NCBI GenBank assembly: GCA_024653385.1
Contig: JANLFZ010000132.1
Coordinates: forward strand, 1 to 13,696
Length of the DNA stretch: 13,696 bases
Direction of reading: 5' to 3'
Origin: Thermoguttaceae bacterium
GTDB taxonomy: Bacteria > Planctomycetota > Planctomycetia > Pirellulales > Thermoguttaceae
Position 1 is the first letter of the stretch, and the number at the start of each line of letters is the position of its first letter. Below the pieces are notes generated by a model. It had not been told where the DNA came from, searched no databases, and worked only from the letters and a program-made list of their open reading frames with translations. Positions 1 through 7,336 of the stretch are shown one piece after another. Made by a program: the position numbers and the translations under genes.

Positions 1-287
1 CGAAATCGGCGCAAGACCTTGCGCACCGTCTCGATCTGATGGGGCAAGTGCTCGACCCCGGTAAGCCCTTCGAGGCAGAGCAACTGGTCGAAATCGCGCA
101 GCAAATGGAGCTGGCGGTATGTCAGGTGCAGTCGCAACGCCTCGGGATCGCCGGTCGAGTCCCCATCGAAAGCCGCCGGCGCGCGAAACCGGATGGGAAT
201 GCCCCCCGGCGTGACGGTGGGCACAAGAGAATCGGTCGGCCCAAGGGCCTCCATGCGGATCGGTGCCTCGCTCAGGCGACTGCTCAC
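1..287 (-). CDS. SNF2/RapA-type DEAD/DEAH-box helicase, N-terminal 95 residues only (runs off the left edge)
   Basis: Reading leftward from a GTG at 287 gives 95 open codons to the window edge. An AGGAG lies 4-5 nt before this GTG, which decides the start. After a variable leader of about 50 residues comes TYRQLHLLRDFDQLLCLEGL, then a segment ending LPHQIETVRKVLRRF. That last block is the Q-motif-like region that in SNF2/HepA/RapA helicases comes just before the Walker A motif (ADEVGLGKT). The Walker A itself lies outside the window, so ATPase function is inferred from the family. Such proteins use ATP to move on duplex nucleic acid and act in transcription recycling, repair, or defence systems; which applies here cannot be told. 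It is transcribed divergently from the small basic protein gene at 592. Confidence 0.72.
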   Translation of the reverse strand, partial: MSSRLSEAPIRMEALGPTDSLVPTVTPGGIPIRFRAPAAFDGDSTGDPEALRLHLTYRQLHLLRDFDQLLCLEGLTGVEHLPHQIETVRKVLRRF

Positions 288-318
288 GGTCTCCTCACAT
301 CCGTTCGCCGCTGGTACC

Positions 319-346
319 ATTCTATCGCCCGACGCGGCAGCCGCAA
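319..346 (-). promoter_or_regulatory. Candidate sigma70-like promoter for the left-hand helicase gene
   Basis: On the minus strand TTGCGG (346-341) and TAGAAT (324-319) are 16 nt apart, which would put the transcript start near 312 and give a leader of about 25 nt before the GTG at 287. The -10 matches the consensus at 5 of 6 positions and the -35 is weak. The rest of the 288-591 intergenic stretch holds GC-rich inverted repeats, for example CCGGAG/CTCCGG at 402-416 with a 3-nt loop, a rightward promoter, and no convincing small gene. Confidence 0.35.
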
Positions 347-514
347 TGCGGATCAGACCGGCCGACCGGCCGGGCCCTTGGGCCCTTGCCGACGACCCAA
401 ACCGGAGAAACTCCGGCACCGTGCCGCGGCGAGCTGCGCCGAGGGGCCAAGTCGGCCTAAGCGGGGCTGATCGGCGGCCCCCCCTGAGAACGGATCGTGG
501 GGTTCCGCAACAGC

Positions 515-543
515 TTGAAGGGCCACCCGATCGGCCGTATACT
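515..543 (+). promoter_or_regulatory. Sigma70-like promoter for the small basic protein / LarA unit
   Basis: TTGAAG (515-520), a 17-nt spacer, and TATACT (538-543): 4 of 6 and 5 of 6 matches to consensus at ideal spacing. The predicted start near 550 leaves a leader of about 42 nt before the ATG at 592. This is one of the best-matching promoters in the window and would drive 592-834 and probably 847-2124. Confidence 0.55.
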
Positions 544-544
544 T

Positions 545-576
545 ACCGGTTTGCCAGACGCTAGAAACCGGTTTCT
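545..576 (+). repeat. Paired ACCGGTTT direct repeats, the second inside a 14-bp perfect palindrome (operator- or leader-hairpin-like)
   Basis: ACCGGTTT occurs at 545-552 and again at 567-574, exactly 22 bp apart (about two helical turns). The second copy sits in the perfect palindrome AGAAACCGGTTTCT (563-576). The first copy overlaps the predicted transcription start and the palindrome is in the leader, 15 nt before the ATG at 592. This arrangement suits a repressor bound on one DNA face, or an RNA hairpin just before the ribosome site (GGGAG, 577-581). No binding protein can be named. Confidence 0.4.
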
Positions 577-591
577 GGGAGTGCGGCGACT

Positions 592-834
592 ATGACGATG
601 GACAAGAGCCTGAAGGTGCATCGCGGGCTGGTTCGCAGCCGCAGCGTGCTGACCCGGGCCGAACGGATCGAGCGACTCAAGGCTTCGGACCGCTGGAAAG
701 AGGGGGACGACCCGCTCGGGTTGCCGAAGGTCCGGGTTTACAAGATCTCGATGAAGAAGAAAAAGAAGAAGAAGGAAGAAGAGGCGGCCGAGGAAGGCGC
801 TGCCGCGGCGCCTGCCGCTCCCAAGAAGTCGTAA
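592..834 (+). CDS. Small basic protein, TIGR04137-like (Planctomycetes/Verrucomicrobia/Chlamydiae family)
   Basis: An 80-residue protein. The core (residues 1-53) has the layout I know from the small basic protein family of the PVC bacteria: a start like MTMDKSLKV, a central SRSVLTRAERIERL block, and a GLPKVRVYKI end. The function is unknown; early naming tied chlamydial members to ribosomal RNA loci, and the small size and charge suggest RNA or ribosome binding, which is inference. Family members usually stop near 50-65 residues. Here residues 54-80 add a seven-Lys run (partly AAG/AAA repeats), a Glu run and an Ala/Pro-rich tail ending KKS. GGGAG at 577-581 lies 10 nt before the ATG; a second in-frame ATG at 598 is possible. 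The LarA gene follows after 12 nt. Confidence 0.72.
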   Translation: MTMDKSLKVHRGLVRSRSVLTRAERIERLKASDRWKEGDDPLGLPKVRVYKISMKKKKKKKEEEAAEEGAAAAPAAPKKS

Positions 835-846
835 GGTGCATGTTCG

Positions 847-2124
847 ATGCGGGTCCGCCTGGACTACGACCGAGACGGTCTCGAGGTGGATCTGCCCGAT
901 CGGCACGTGGTCAAGTGCCTCGGCTATCAACCGGCGGACCCCCTGCCCAACCCAGAAGGGGCAGTGGTCGAGGTGCTTGCGCATCCGCTGGGAACGCCCC
1001 CCCTGGCGGAATTGGCGAGTGGTCGGGCCAGCGCGTGCATCGCCATCTGCGATGTCACCCGGCCCGTGCCGAACCAAGTGCTCTTGCCGCCCATCCTCCA
1101 TACTCTGGAGGATTCGGGTATTCCCCGAGAGAAGATCCTCATCCTCGTGGCGACGGGGCTCCACCGGCCGAACGAGGGCGACGAGTTGGTCGAGATGGTC
1201 GGCCGACCGATCGCCGAATCCTACCGCATCGAAAATCACGTCGGCCGAAAACTCTCGCAGCACGGTTATCTGGGCGAGAGTCCCCGGGGCGTGCCGATCT
1301 GGATCGACCGCCGCTACCTGGAGGCCGATCTGAAGATCGCCACCGGCCTGATCGAGCCGCATTTCATGGCGGGGTATTCGGGCGGGCGCAAGGTCATCTG
1401 CCCGGGCCTTGCGGCCTGGGACACCGTTCGCGTCTGGCACGGTCCGCGATTCCTCGAACATCCCAATGCGTGCGCGGGCGTGCTCCGCGACAATCCGGTC
1501 CACGAGGAGACCACCTGGATTGCCCGGCAAGCCGGCTGCGATTTCATCGTCAATGCCGTCGTGGACGAACACCGCCGCATCCTGCGCGTGGTGGCCGGCG
1601 ACATGGAGCGGGCCTGGGCCGAGGGAGTCGACTACGTCGCCCGGCTCGTGACCGACTCGCTTCCGGAGCCGGTCGACGTGGTCATCACCTCCTCGGCCGG
1701 CTACCCCCTCGATACGACGTTCTATCAGTCGATCAAAGGGATGGTCGCCGCGCTGGACGTGGTGCGTCCGGGCGGGACGATCATTCTGGCCGCGGGGATG
1801 CGCGAGGGAATCGGCAGCCCGCCATTCCAGAAGCTGCTCGAACAGACCCCCTCGCTCGACGTTTTCATGCGGCGCATTGGCGACGCGGATTGCTCGGTCG
1901 TCGATCAGTGGCAGCTCGAAGAGCTGGCCAAGGTTCGGCGCAAGGCGCGGGTGATCGTCGTCACCGGCGGCCTGCCGCCGGAGACCGTTACCCGGCTGTT
2001 CGTCGAAAGCGCTCCCACGGTCGAGGCCGCAGTGGCCGGCTGCCTTGCGGAATATGGCCCCGGGGCGAAAATCGCCGTGCTTCCGAAGGGGCCGTACGTC
2101 ATCGCCGTCTGCCGGAAAACTTGA
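847..2124 (+). CDS. larA-like: LarA-family nickel-pincer racemase/epimerase (lactate-racemase-like, DUF2088)
   Basis: 425 residues, the same size as Lactiplantibacillus plantarum LarA (424). LarA interconverts stereoisomers of 2-hydroxy acids by hydride transfer, using a nickel-pincer nucleotide bound to a Lys. The hallmark residues are all visible: CDVTRP (68-73), His106 in ATGLHRP, His172 in EPHFMAGYSGG, Lys182 in GGRK, and His198 in VWHGPRF. The spacing His172 +10 Lys +26 His equals that of His174/Lys184/His200 in LarA. The substrate is not predictable, since LarA homologues act on lactate, malate, phenyllactate, gluconate and others. No larB, larC or larE cofactor gene is present here, so the cofactor must come from elsewhere in the genome. 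No signal peptide: cytosolic. It probably shares the transcript of the small basic protein; AAGG at 833-836 is a weak ribosome site. Confidence 0.85.
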   Translation: MRVRLDYDRDGLEVDLPDRHVVKCLGYQPADPLPNPEGAVVEVLAHPLGTPPLAELASGRASACIAICDVTRPVPNQVLLPPILHTLEDSGIPREKILILVATGLHRPNEGDELVEMVGRPIAESYRIENHVGRKLSQHGYLGESPRGVPIWIDRRYLEADLKIATGLIEPHFMAGYSGGRKVICPGLAAWDTVRVWHGPRFLEHPNACAGVLRDNPVHEETTWIARQAGCDFIVNAVVDEHRRILRVVAGDMERAWAEGVDYVARLVTDSLPEPVDVVITSSAGYPLDTTFYQSIKGMVAALDVVRPGGTIILAAGMREGIGSPPFQKLLEQTPSLDVFMRRIGDADCSVVDQWQLEELAKVRRKARVIVVTGGLPPETVTRLFVESAPTVEAAVAGCLAEYGPGAKIAVLPKGPYVIAVCRKT

Positions 2125-2153
2125 TTGGCGCGGGCTTTCGGGCGATGTAGACT
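2125..2153 (+). promoter_or_regulatory. Candidate promoter for the GAP1-like/ABC block
   Basis: TTGGCG (2125-2130), a 17-nt spacer and TAGACT (2148-2153), beginning immediately after the larA-like stop codon (2122-2124). The start would be near 2160, giving a leader of about 69 nt that is G/C-rich and has no strong hairpin I can find. Read-through from upstream is also possible, as I see no terminator in 2125-2228. Confidence 0.35.
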
Positions 2154-2228
2154 CAGGATTGGTCGGGGGGGCAGGCGGCGGACTCCCGGGGCACAGCCCG
2201 CGACCACCCCAATCCTGGAGGACCGCGG

Positions 2229-4733
2229 ATGAGCACGATCCATCAGATCTATTGGACGCTCGGTGTTCGAGCGGCCGCGAGGTCGGGGCACGACGCGCCG
2301 GCATCGACTTCTTCCATGCATCGCGTCGGGTCCGTGGATGGGGCCGATCTCGACGAGTATTGCCGGAAACTGGCCCCCTACGTCTACTATCAGCTCCCGC
2401 GCGACCTGTCCGATGCCGGGCGGCAGCGGCTTGACGCGGGCGCCGCGCCCCGCCGCCTGTTCCGGTTCTCGGCGCCTGACGGTCTCCAGGTGCTTGGCCA
2501 GGCGTGCTATTGTCCGGCCGGGGCGCGGGCCGGCGATGGCGACGCCTTTGCCCACGTGCTGGTCGAGCAAGAGACCGAAGGGCGGCCGCGCTGGCCCGTG
2601 CTCGACTGCCTGAAGCTCTGGGGGGCCTCGGGTTGGGTCGGCGGTTCGGCGGCCGCCTCCGGGGCGCCGAAGGCGATTCAGTCGCTGGGCGAACTGCTCG
2701 GCCAGAGCGAGCCGGCGATCGACGATCGCGTGTTCTGGAGTTTCCTACGCGAACCGCCGGAAGGGGCGTTTCACGATCCCGGGAACGTGCTTCCCGCGCG
2801 GTGGCGCGCCATGCCCGCCGGCGAACGCTGCCAGTGGTTCCTCGATGTGTTCTCGGCGTTCCTTTTGGCCGGCAGCGATCGGCAAGGGCCGATCTGCGTG
2901 GTGGCCGAGCCCAGCGTCGCGGCATTGCTGTTCTACGGCGTGGCGCGTCTCTTGCCCGAGGGACCCGTGCGCGACGGGGTAACCTTCTCGACGTTCGAGT
3001 CCGACGCCGCCGCCTCGGGCGCGGCCTTGGTGGGCACGTGGTTTTCGGACCCCGAGGGCACGGGCGCGTCGATCGACGCTTGCGAGGGCTGCGCCGCGAC
3101 GATCAACACCTTGCGCCAGCCGCCCGAGGGTCAGCCCCGGCCGCGGACCGAGTACGCCACCGCGATGCTCCAACGATTGCTCGACAAGGGCTGGGACGAA
3201 GTCGATTGGCGCCTGGAGACGCTCGGGGCCGTCAAAGTGCGGAAGATCGAGCTGTTGGAGACCGTCGGCGGGATCGAACAGCTCGTCGAGAACGTGCTGG
3301 CGACCGGATCGTTCGCCAACCAGAACTGGCGCAAGTCCGAAGCGCTGACCAACAGTGTCCGGCATGTCCTGCTGCGGCACCTGGAGCGAGCGCGCGACGT
3401 CGCTGCCGCCCTGAAGCAGGTTGCCGGCGGTCCGGCCCACCTGTCGGTGCTCGATCTGGCGGCCGGGGCGCCGAAGGAGGCGGTGGCCCGGGCAGCCGTC
3501 GAGTTCCTTCTCCAGCGCGTTCCGGCCGAGAAGTTCGAGATTCTGCTGAAGCTTCCCAGCGTCGCCCCGGCCGACAAGCTGCAAGCCCTTGCCAGCTACA
3601 TCCAGGCGCACGAGACCCTGCCGCCGGGTTGCGACGCCTTGTGGGCCGAGTGGGAAAAGGGGGCCAAGTCGGGCGATCCGGCGAAGATGGGGTTGTTGCC
3701 CCAGCTCTTGACCACCCTGAGCCCCGAGGCGCTGAAGAAACTGTTCAAGCGGCTGCCGACGCCGCGGGCGATCCAGGCGGTGTTCGGGTTGCTGCAACTG
3801 TGCAACGCCAAGGCCCTCAAGCCGGCCCAGATGACGCCCGTGGTCGAAGCACTGGACGACGACACCCTGACGACGCTGTTCCGCCAGCACGGCACGGGTT
3901 TCTTGGAGGAGTATCCGGGCGACGAGCCCGGCATGGGCCGCCGCCTGGTCGCGCTCCTGAAGACGCTGCCCCAGAATCCCGAGGAGTTCAAGGAGCGGCT
4001 CGAGTGGATACTGGCCGGTCAGCACCTCTTCGAAGAAGACCGCGATCAGCGCGTGGCGACCGCCTGGGCCAACTGCCGCCGGGCGATCAATGCGCTCGGC
4101 CGGCTCCAGGAGCCCGACAAGAACACCAGCGAGCAGACGCGCACGAACCTGTTGGTCACCACGGCCCGCGAAATGGCCATCGCCGCCGACGAGGCCATGG
4201 CCTCGACCGTGTTCGAGGGCGACAACCCGCACATCCGCAAACTCGAGTGCCTGCGCAAGATCGCCAACGAATTGCTGGGTAAACCGCTCCTGCCGCCCGG
4301 CCCCGTCGAGCACGAATTCCTCTGGACGAAAATCGCCCAGCAGCTCGAGACGCACCAATGGCCGGTCGAAGGCGGGCTGACCAAGGAGGCCATGAAGGCC
4401 GAGGCCTCGGGAAAGAAGGATGCCAAGAAAGAGCCCGGCAAGAAGGAGGCCAAGGAAGGCGCCAAGAAGCTCACCGGCCCCGAAGCGCGATCGCTGGCTT
4501 CGACGTCCGGTCCCCTGACCTACCTGATGGTCGCGCTGGTCGCGCTGTTGACCGTGGCCATCGTGGCGGCGTGCTTCTACTTCTTCTTCGCCAGCGGCAC
4601 GGGAAAGGCGACGAAGAAGCGCCGCGGCAAACGCGAGGTGGTCGAGCCGCCCAAGGCCGCCGCTCCGCTGAAGACCGATGGCGACAAGGGGGCCAAGCCC
4701 AAGTCGACCTTGCGCGACTTGCGCGAGAAATGA
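2229..4733 (+). CDS. GAP1-like (GTPase-associated protein 1, N2-type) protein with C-terminal membrane anchor
   Basis: 834 residues, start set by GGAGGA at 2217-2222, 6 nt before the ATG. The N-terminus opens IHQIYWTLG, followed by PRRLFRFSAPDGLQVLGQ (74-91), a DAFAHVLVE block (105-113) and RDGVTFSTFES (248-258). These fit my recollection of GAP1-N2/GAP1-M proteins, described by comparative genomics from bacterial GTPase- and NTPase-centred conflict systems; the match is by eye. Residues 340-715 look all-helical and repeat-like. Residues 716-753 are rich in Lys/Glu/Ala. A transmembrane helix (TYLMVALVALLTVAIVAACF, about 763-782) follows, then a basic tail (KKRRGKR), so most of the protein should face the cytoplasm (positive-inside rule). 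Its stop overlaps the start of the ABC ATPase (ATGA), implying translational coupling. No GTPase partner is visible. It may instead be an unnamed planctomycete family. Confidence 0.5.
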   Translation: MSTIHQIYWTLGVRAAARSGHDAPASTSSMHRVGSVDGADLDEYCRKLAPYVYYQLPRDLSDAGRQRLDAGAAPRRLFRFSAPDGLQVLGQACYCPAGARAGDGDAFAHVLVEQETEGRPRWPVLDCLKLWGASGWVGGSAAASGAPKAIQSLGELLGQSEPAIDDRVFWSFLREPPEGAFHDPGNVLPARWRAMPAGERCQWFLDVFSAFLLAGSDRQGPICVVAEPSVAALLFYGVARLLPEGPVRDGVTFSTFESDAAASGAALVGTWFSDPEGTGASIDACEGCAATINTLRQPPEGQPRPRTEYATAMLQRLLDKGWDEVDWRLETLGAVKVRKIELLETVGGIEQLVENVLATGSFANQNWRKSEALTNSVRHVLLRHLERARDVAAALKQVAGGPAHLSVLDLAAGAPKEAVARAAVEFLLQRVPAEKFEILLKLPSVAPADKLQALASYIQAHETLPPGCDALWAEWEKGAKSGDPAKMGLLPQLLTTLSPEALKKLFKRLPTPRAIQAVFGLLQLCNAKALKPAQMTPVVEALDDDTLTTLFRQHGTGFLEEYPGDEPGMGRRLVALLKTLPQNPEEFKERLEWILAGQHLFEEDRDQRVATAWANCRRAINALGRLQEPDKNTSEQTRTNLLVTTAREMAIAADEAMASTVFEGDNPHIRKLECLRKIANELLGKPLLPPGPVEHEFLWTKIAQQLETHQWPVEGGLTKEAMKAEASGKKDAKKEPGKKEAKEGAKKLTGPEARSLASTSGPLTYLMVALVALLTVAIVAACFYFFFASGTGKATKKRRGKREVVEPPKAAAPLKTDGDKGAKPKSTLRDLREK

Positions 4734-6235
4734 CCCGTGTCATGTCCGAGTCCGCCGATCCCCCGCTCTTGGCCCTTTCCGGCGTGACCAAACGCTTTGC
4801 CGGGGTGACGGCCTTGGACCGCGTCGATTTCGACCTGCGCCGCGGGGAGATTCACGCGTTGGTCGGCGAGAACGGGGCGGGCAAATCGACCCTCATCAAG
4901 GTCCTCGGCGGCATCCACATTCCCGAGGCGGGCACGATCCTCCTCGATGGCCGGCCGGCCGCGATCCGCTCCGTGGCCGACGCCCAACGCCACGGCATCC
5001 GCATCATCCACCAGGAGTTGTCGCTGGCCCCCAACCTGACCGTGGCCGAGAACATCTACCTCGGGCGCGAGCCGCACCGGCGCGGTTGGCTCTTGCGCCG
5101 GAAGATGGACGACGACGCCCGCGCGCTGGTCGCGTCGCTCGGGTTGGACGAGATCCGCCAGGTCGACGCGGTCGTCTCGCGCCTCAGCGTGGCGCACCAG
5201 CAATTGGTCGAGATCGCCCGGGCGCTGTCGGCCCAGGCGCGCATCCTCGTGCTCGACGAACCCACTTCGGCGCTTTCCGAGGCCGAGACCGAGGCCCTGT
5301 TCGCCACGTTGCGCCGGTTGCGGTCCCAGGGGGTGGGCATTCTCTACATCTCGCACCGCCTCGAGGAGATCCTGCGCCTGGCCGACCGGATCACCGTGCT
5401 GCGCGACGGCCGGTCGATCGGCACCCAGGACGCCGCCCACGTGGACCAGCGCGAGCTGGTCCGATGGATGGTCGGGCGCGACATCGTCGATCATTTCCAC
5501 CGGCCGGCGGCCCGGCCGGGCGAGGTCGCCCTGGAAGTACGCGATTTGCGCGGGCCCCGCACCTTCGGCGTCAGTTTCGCCGTGCGCTATGGCGAGGTGT
5601 TGGGGCTGGCGGGGCTGGTCGGTTCGGGCCGCTCGGAGATCGTGCGGCTGCTGTTCGGCATCGACCCGATCGAGCGCGGCGAGGTGCTCGTCGACGGCCG
5701 CGCCGTGCGCATCCGCAACCCGCGAGACGCCCTGCGCGCGGGCATCGTGCTCGTGCCCGAAGACCGCAAACGCGAAGGACTGGTGATGATCCAGTCGGTG
5801 GCGTTCAACGTGGCCTTGCCCTGGGTCGAGCGATGGATCGCCGCGTGCCGGCCCGACGCGCGCAAGCGGCGGGCGATCGTGGACCGGGCGGCGCAGGGGT
5901 TCGGCATCCGCATGGCCGACGCCGAGCAGTGCATCGCGAGCCTGTCGGGCGGGAACCAGCAGAAGGCGCTGGTGGGCCGCTGGATGGAAGAACGCCCCAA
6001 GGTGCTGGTGCTCGACGAGCCCACGCGCGGCGTCGACGTCGGCGCCCGCGAGGAAATGTGCGCCATCATCGGCTCGCTGGTCGAGTCGGGGCTGGCCGTC
6101 GTGCTCGTCTCGTCCGACCTGTCGGAGGTGCTCGGGCTGGCCCATCGCGTGGCCCTGGTGCGCGACGGCCGGATCGTCGGCGTCGCCCCGGCCACGGAAC
6201 TGACCCCCGAGCAAGTCATGCAGCAACTCACGTAG
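4730..6235 (+). CDS. rbsA-like: Sugar ABC importer ATPase, RbsA/XylG/MglA type (two fused ATPase domains)
   Basis: 501 residues, the normal RbsA length. It energises uptake of a sugar or sugar-like solute at the inner face of the membrane. Domain 1 has Walker A GENGAGKST (46-54), Q-loop Gln95, the family's altered signature LSVAHQQ (152-158), Walker B ILVLDEPTS (172-180) and H-loop His209. Domain 2 has the degenerate Walker A GLVGSGRSE (295-303) lacking the Lys, signature LSGGNQQ (405-411), Walker B LVLDEPTRGVDVG (426-438), and SSD at 461-463 where an H-loop would be. All of this is usual in the family. The ATG at 4730 overlaps the previous stop (ATGA); a second in-frame ATG at 4742 is possible. 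The reading frame stays open upstream to 4358, but that stretch is the shadow of the previous gene. Substrate unknown (ribose, xylose, galactose, autoinducer-2 and others all use this type). Confidence 0.93.
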   Translation: MTRVMSESADPPLLALSGVTKRFAGVTALDRVDFDLRRGEIHALVGENGAGKSTLIKVLGGIHIPEAGTILLDGRPAAIRSVADAQRHGIRIIHQELSLAPNLTVAENIYLGREPHRRGWLLRRKMDDDARALVASLGLDEIRQVDAVVSRLSVAHQQLVEIARALSAQARILVLDEPTSALSEAETEALFATLRRLRSQGVGILYISHRLEEILRLADRITVLRDGRSIGTQDAAHVDQRELVRWMVGRDIVDHFHRPAARPGEVALEVRDLRGPRTFGVSFAVRYGEVLGLAGLVGSGRSEIVRLLFGIDPIERGEVLVDGRAVRIRNPRDALRAGIVLVPEDRKREGLVMIQSVAFNVALPWVERWIAACRPDARKRRAIVDRAAQGFGIRMADAEQCIASLSGGNQQKALVGRWMEERPKVLVLDEPTRGVDVGAREEMCAIIGSLVESGLAVVLVSSDLSEVLGLAHRVALVRDGRIVGVAPATELTPEQVMQQLT

Positions 6236-6248
6236 GAAGACCTCGCCC

Positions 6249-7289
6249 GTGAAACTCGCCAAGGAATTCGCCCCGCTGTTGCTCGCCGTCTTGGCCCTCG
6301 AAGTGGTCTTCCGCTTCGGGATTCCCTGGCTCCTCCGGCCCAACCCGGACTTCTGGACCCTCGATAACCAGATCGGCATCGCCCAGCAGATTTCGGTCAA
6401 TGCGGTGATTGCCTTCGGTATCACCCTGACGATTCTCATCGGCGGGATCGACCTCTCGGTCGGCGCGGTGCTGGCCCTGGCCGGCACGACGACGGTGTAC
6501 CTGCTCGGGCTGATGGATGTCGATCCGCGCGTGCCCGAGTGGCGACTCAAGTTCTCCTCCCTGGAACCCGACACCGTGGACGCCATGATGGCGGCGTTGC
6601 GCTTCGGCGCGCTGGGTGTCGCGGTACTGGCGGGGCTGGGCACGGCCGTGGGCTTCGGCGCGTTCAACGGCGTCTGTGCGGCCAAGACCCGCATGCCGGC
6701 CTTCATCATCACCCTGGGCACCATGAAGATCGCCCGCGGACTGGCCCACCGCTTCAACGAGGGCCGGCCGATCCGCATCCCCGAGTACCACACCGAGTTT
6801 CTGGCGCTGGGCAACGGCCGGCTGTTCGGCGTGGTGCCGTATTCCGTGCTGTTGATGCTGGCGATCTTCGCCGCCGCGGCGGTGTTGCTGCACCGCACGC
6901 GGTTCGGGCAGCACCTGTACGCGATGGGCGGCAACCGCGAGGCGGCCCGCTTCACCGGCATCCCCCTGGCCCGCAACGAGATCGCGGTATACGTGATCTG
7001 CGCGCTGTTGGCCGGCGTGGCGGGCCTGGTCAACGTCTCGCAGCTCTACTCGGCCGAGCCGGCCAGCGGCGAGGGCTTCGAGTTGGATGCCATTGCCGCC
7101 GCCGTGGTCGGCGGCACGAGCTTCACCGGCGGCATCGGCAAGATGGCCGGCACCTTGATCGGCGCGGTGATCATCGGCATCCTCAACAAGGGACTCAACC
7201 AGGCCGGAGTCCACTATTCGCTTCAGTACGTGGCCACCGGCGTGGTGATCCTCGCCGCCGTGTACCTCGACGTGCGCCGCCGCGCGTAG
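6249..7289 (+). CDS. rbsC-like: Sugar ABC importer permease, RbsC/XylH type (BPD_transp_2)
   Basis: 346 residues starting at GTG 6249, with AGGAAG (6234-6239) 9 nt upstream, overlapping the stop of the ATPase; the gap between the genes is 13 nt. A multi-pass membrane protein with the motifs of RbsC-type permeases: ITLTILIGGIDLSVGAVLAL near 58-77, the TRMPAFIITLGTMKIARGLA coupling region near 149-168, and VVGGTSFTGGIGKMAGTLIG near 287-306. It pairs with the preceding ATPase as the transmembrane half of the importer. Ribose-class operons normally include a periplasmic binding protein (RbsB); none is encoded upstream or downstream here, so the substrate cannot be inferred from it. The gene ends 47 nt from the convergent AKR-like gene. 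Confidence 0.92.
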   Translation: MKLAKEFAPLLLAVLALEVVFRFGIPWLLRPNPDFWTLDNQIGIAQQISVNAVIAFGITLTILIGGIDLSVGAVLALAGTTTVYLLGLMDVDPRVPEWRLKFSSLEPDTVDAMMAALRFGALGVAVLAGLGTAVGFGAFNGVCAAKTRMPAFIITLGTMKIARGLAHRFNEGRPIRIPEYHTEFLALGNGRLFGVVPYSVLLMLAIFAAAAVLLHRTRFGQHLYAMGGNREAARFTGIPLARNEIAVYVICALLAGVAGLVNVSQLYSAEPASGEGFELDAIAAAVVGGTSFTGGIGKMAGTLIGAVIIGILNKGLNQAGVHYSLQYVATGVVILAAVYLDVRRRA

Positions 7290-7301
7290 GCGGGGCGTTC
7301 A

Positions 7302-7316
7302 CGGGGACTGTCCCCG
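7302..7316. terminator. Small palindromic hairpin between convergent genes, weak terminator candidate
   Basis: CGGGGACTGTCCCCG folds as a 6-bp stem with a 3-nt loop in the 47-nt gap between the permease (ends 7289) and the AKR-like gene (ends 7337). There is no T-run on either strand, so it is only weakly terminator-like. A short symmetrical GGGGAC-type palindrome can also be a dispersed intergenic repeat. Confidence 0.3.
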
Positions 7317-7336
7317 GGAGCGGTTCCAGCAGGGCC

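Noticed and set aside
39..470. 143-residue plus-strand frame at the left edge
   Set aside because: Antisense to the helicase N-terminus, which has a ribosome site and family motifs.
457..2925. 822-residue open frame on the minus strand covering the small basic protein and the larA-like gene
   Set aside because: It lies antisense to two recognisable genes, is Arg/Pro/Ala-biased, has no domain I recognise, and such frames are common in GC-rich DNA.
2745..4358. 537-residue minus-strand frame over the GAP1-like gene
   Set aside because: No motif, Leu/Gln/Arg-rich reverse-frame composition, and the forward frame has a good ribosome site and a transmembrane segment.
4358..4729. Longer N-terminus for the RbsA-like ATPase
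   Set aside because: Would overlap the GAP1-like gene in another frame for 372 nt; the ATG at 4730 gives the exact family length.
4577..7033. 818-residue minus-strand frame over the ABC ATPase and permease
   Set aside because: Antisense shadow of two genes with full family motifs; its composition (Arg, His, Asp, Gln) is that of a reverse-frame reading.
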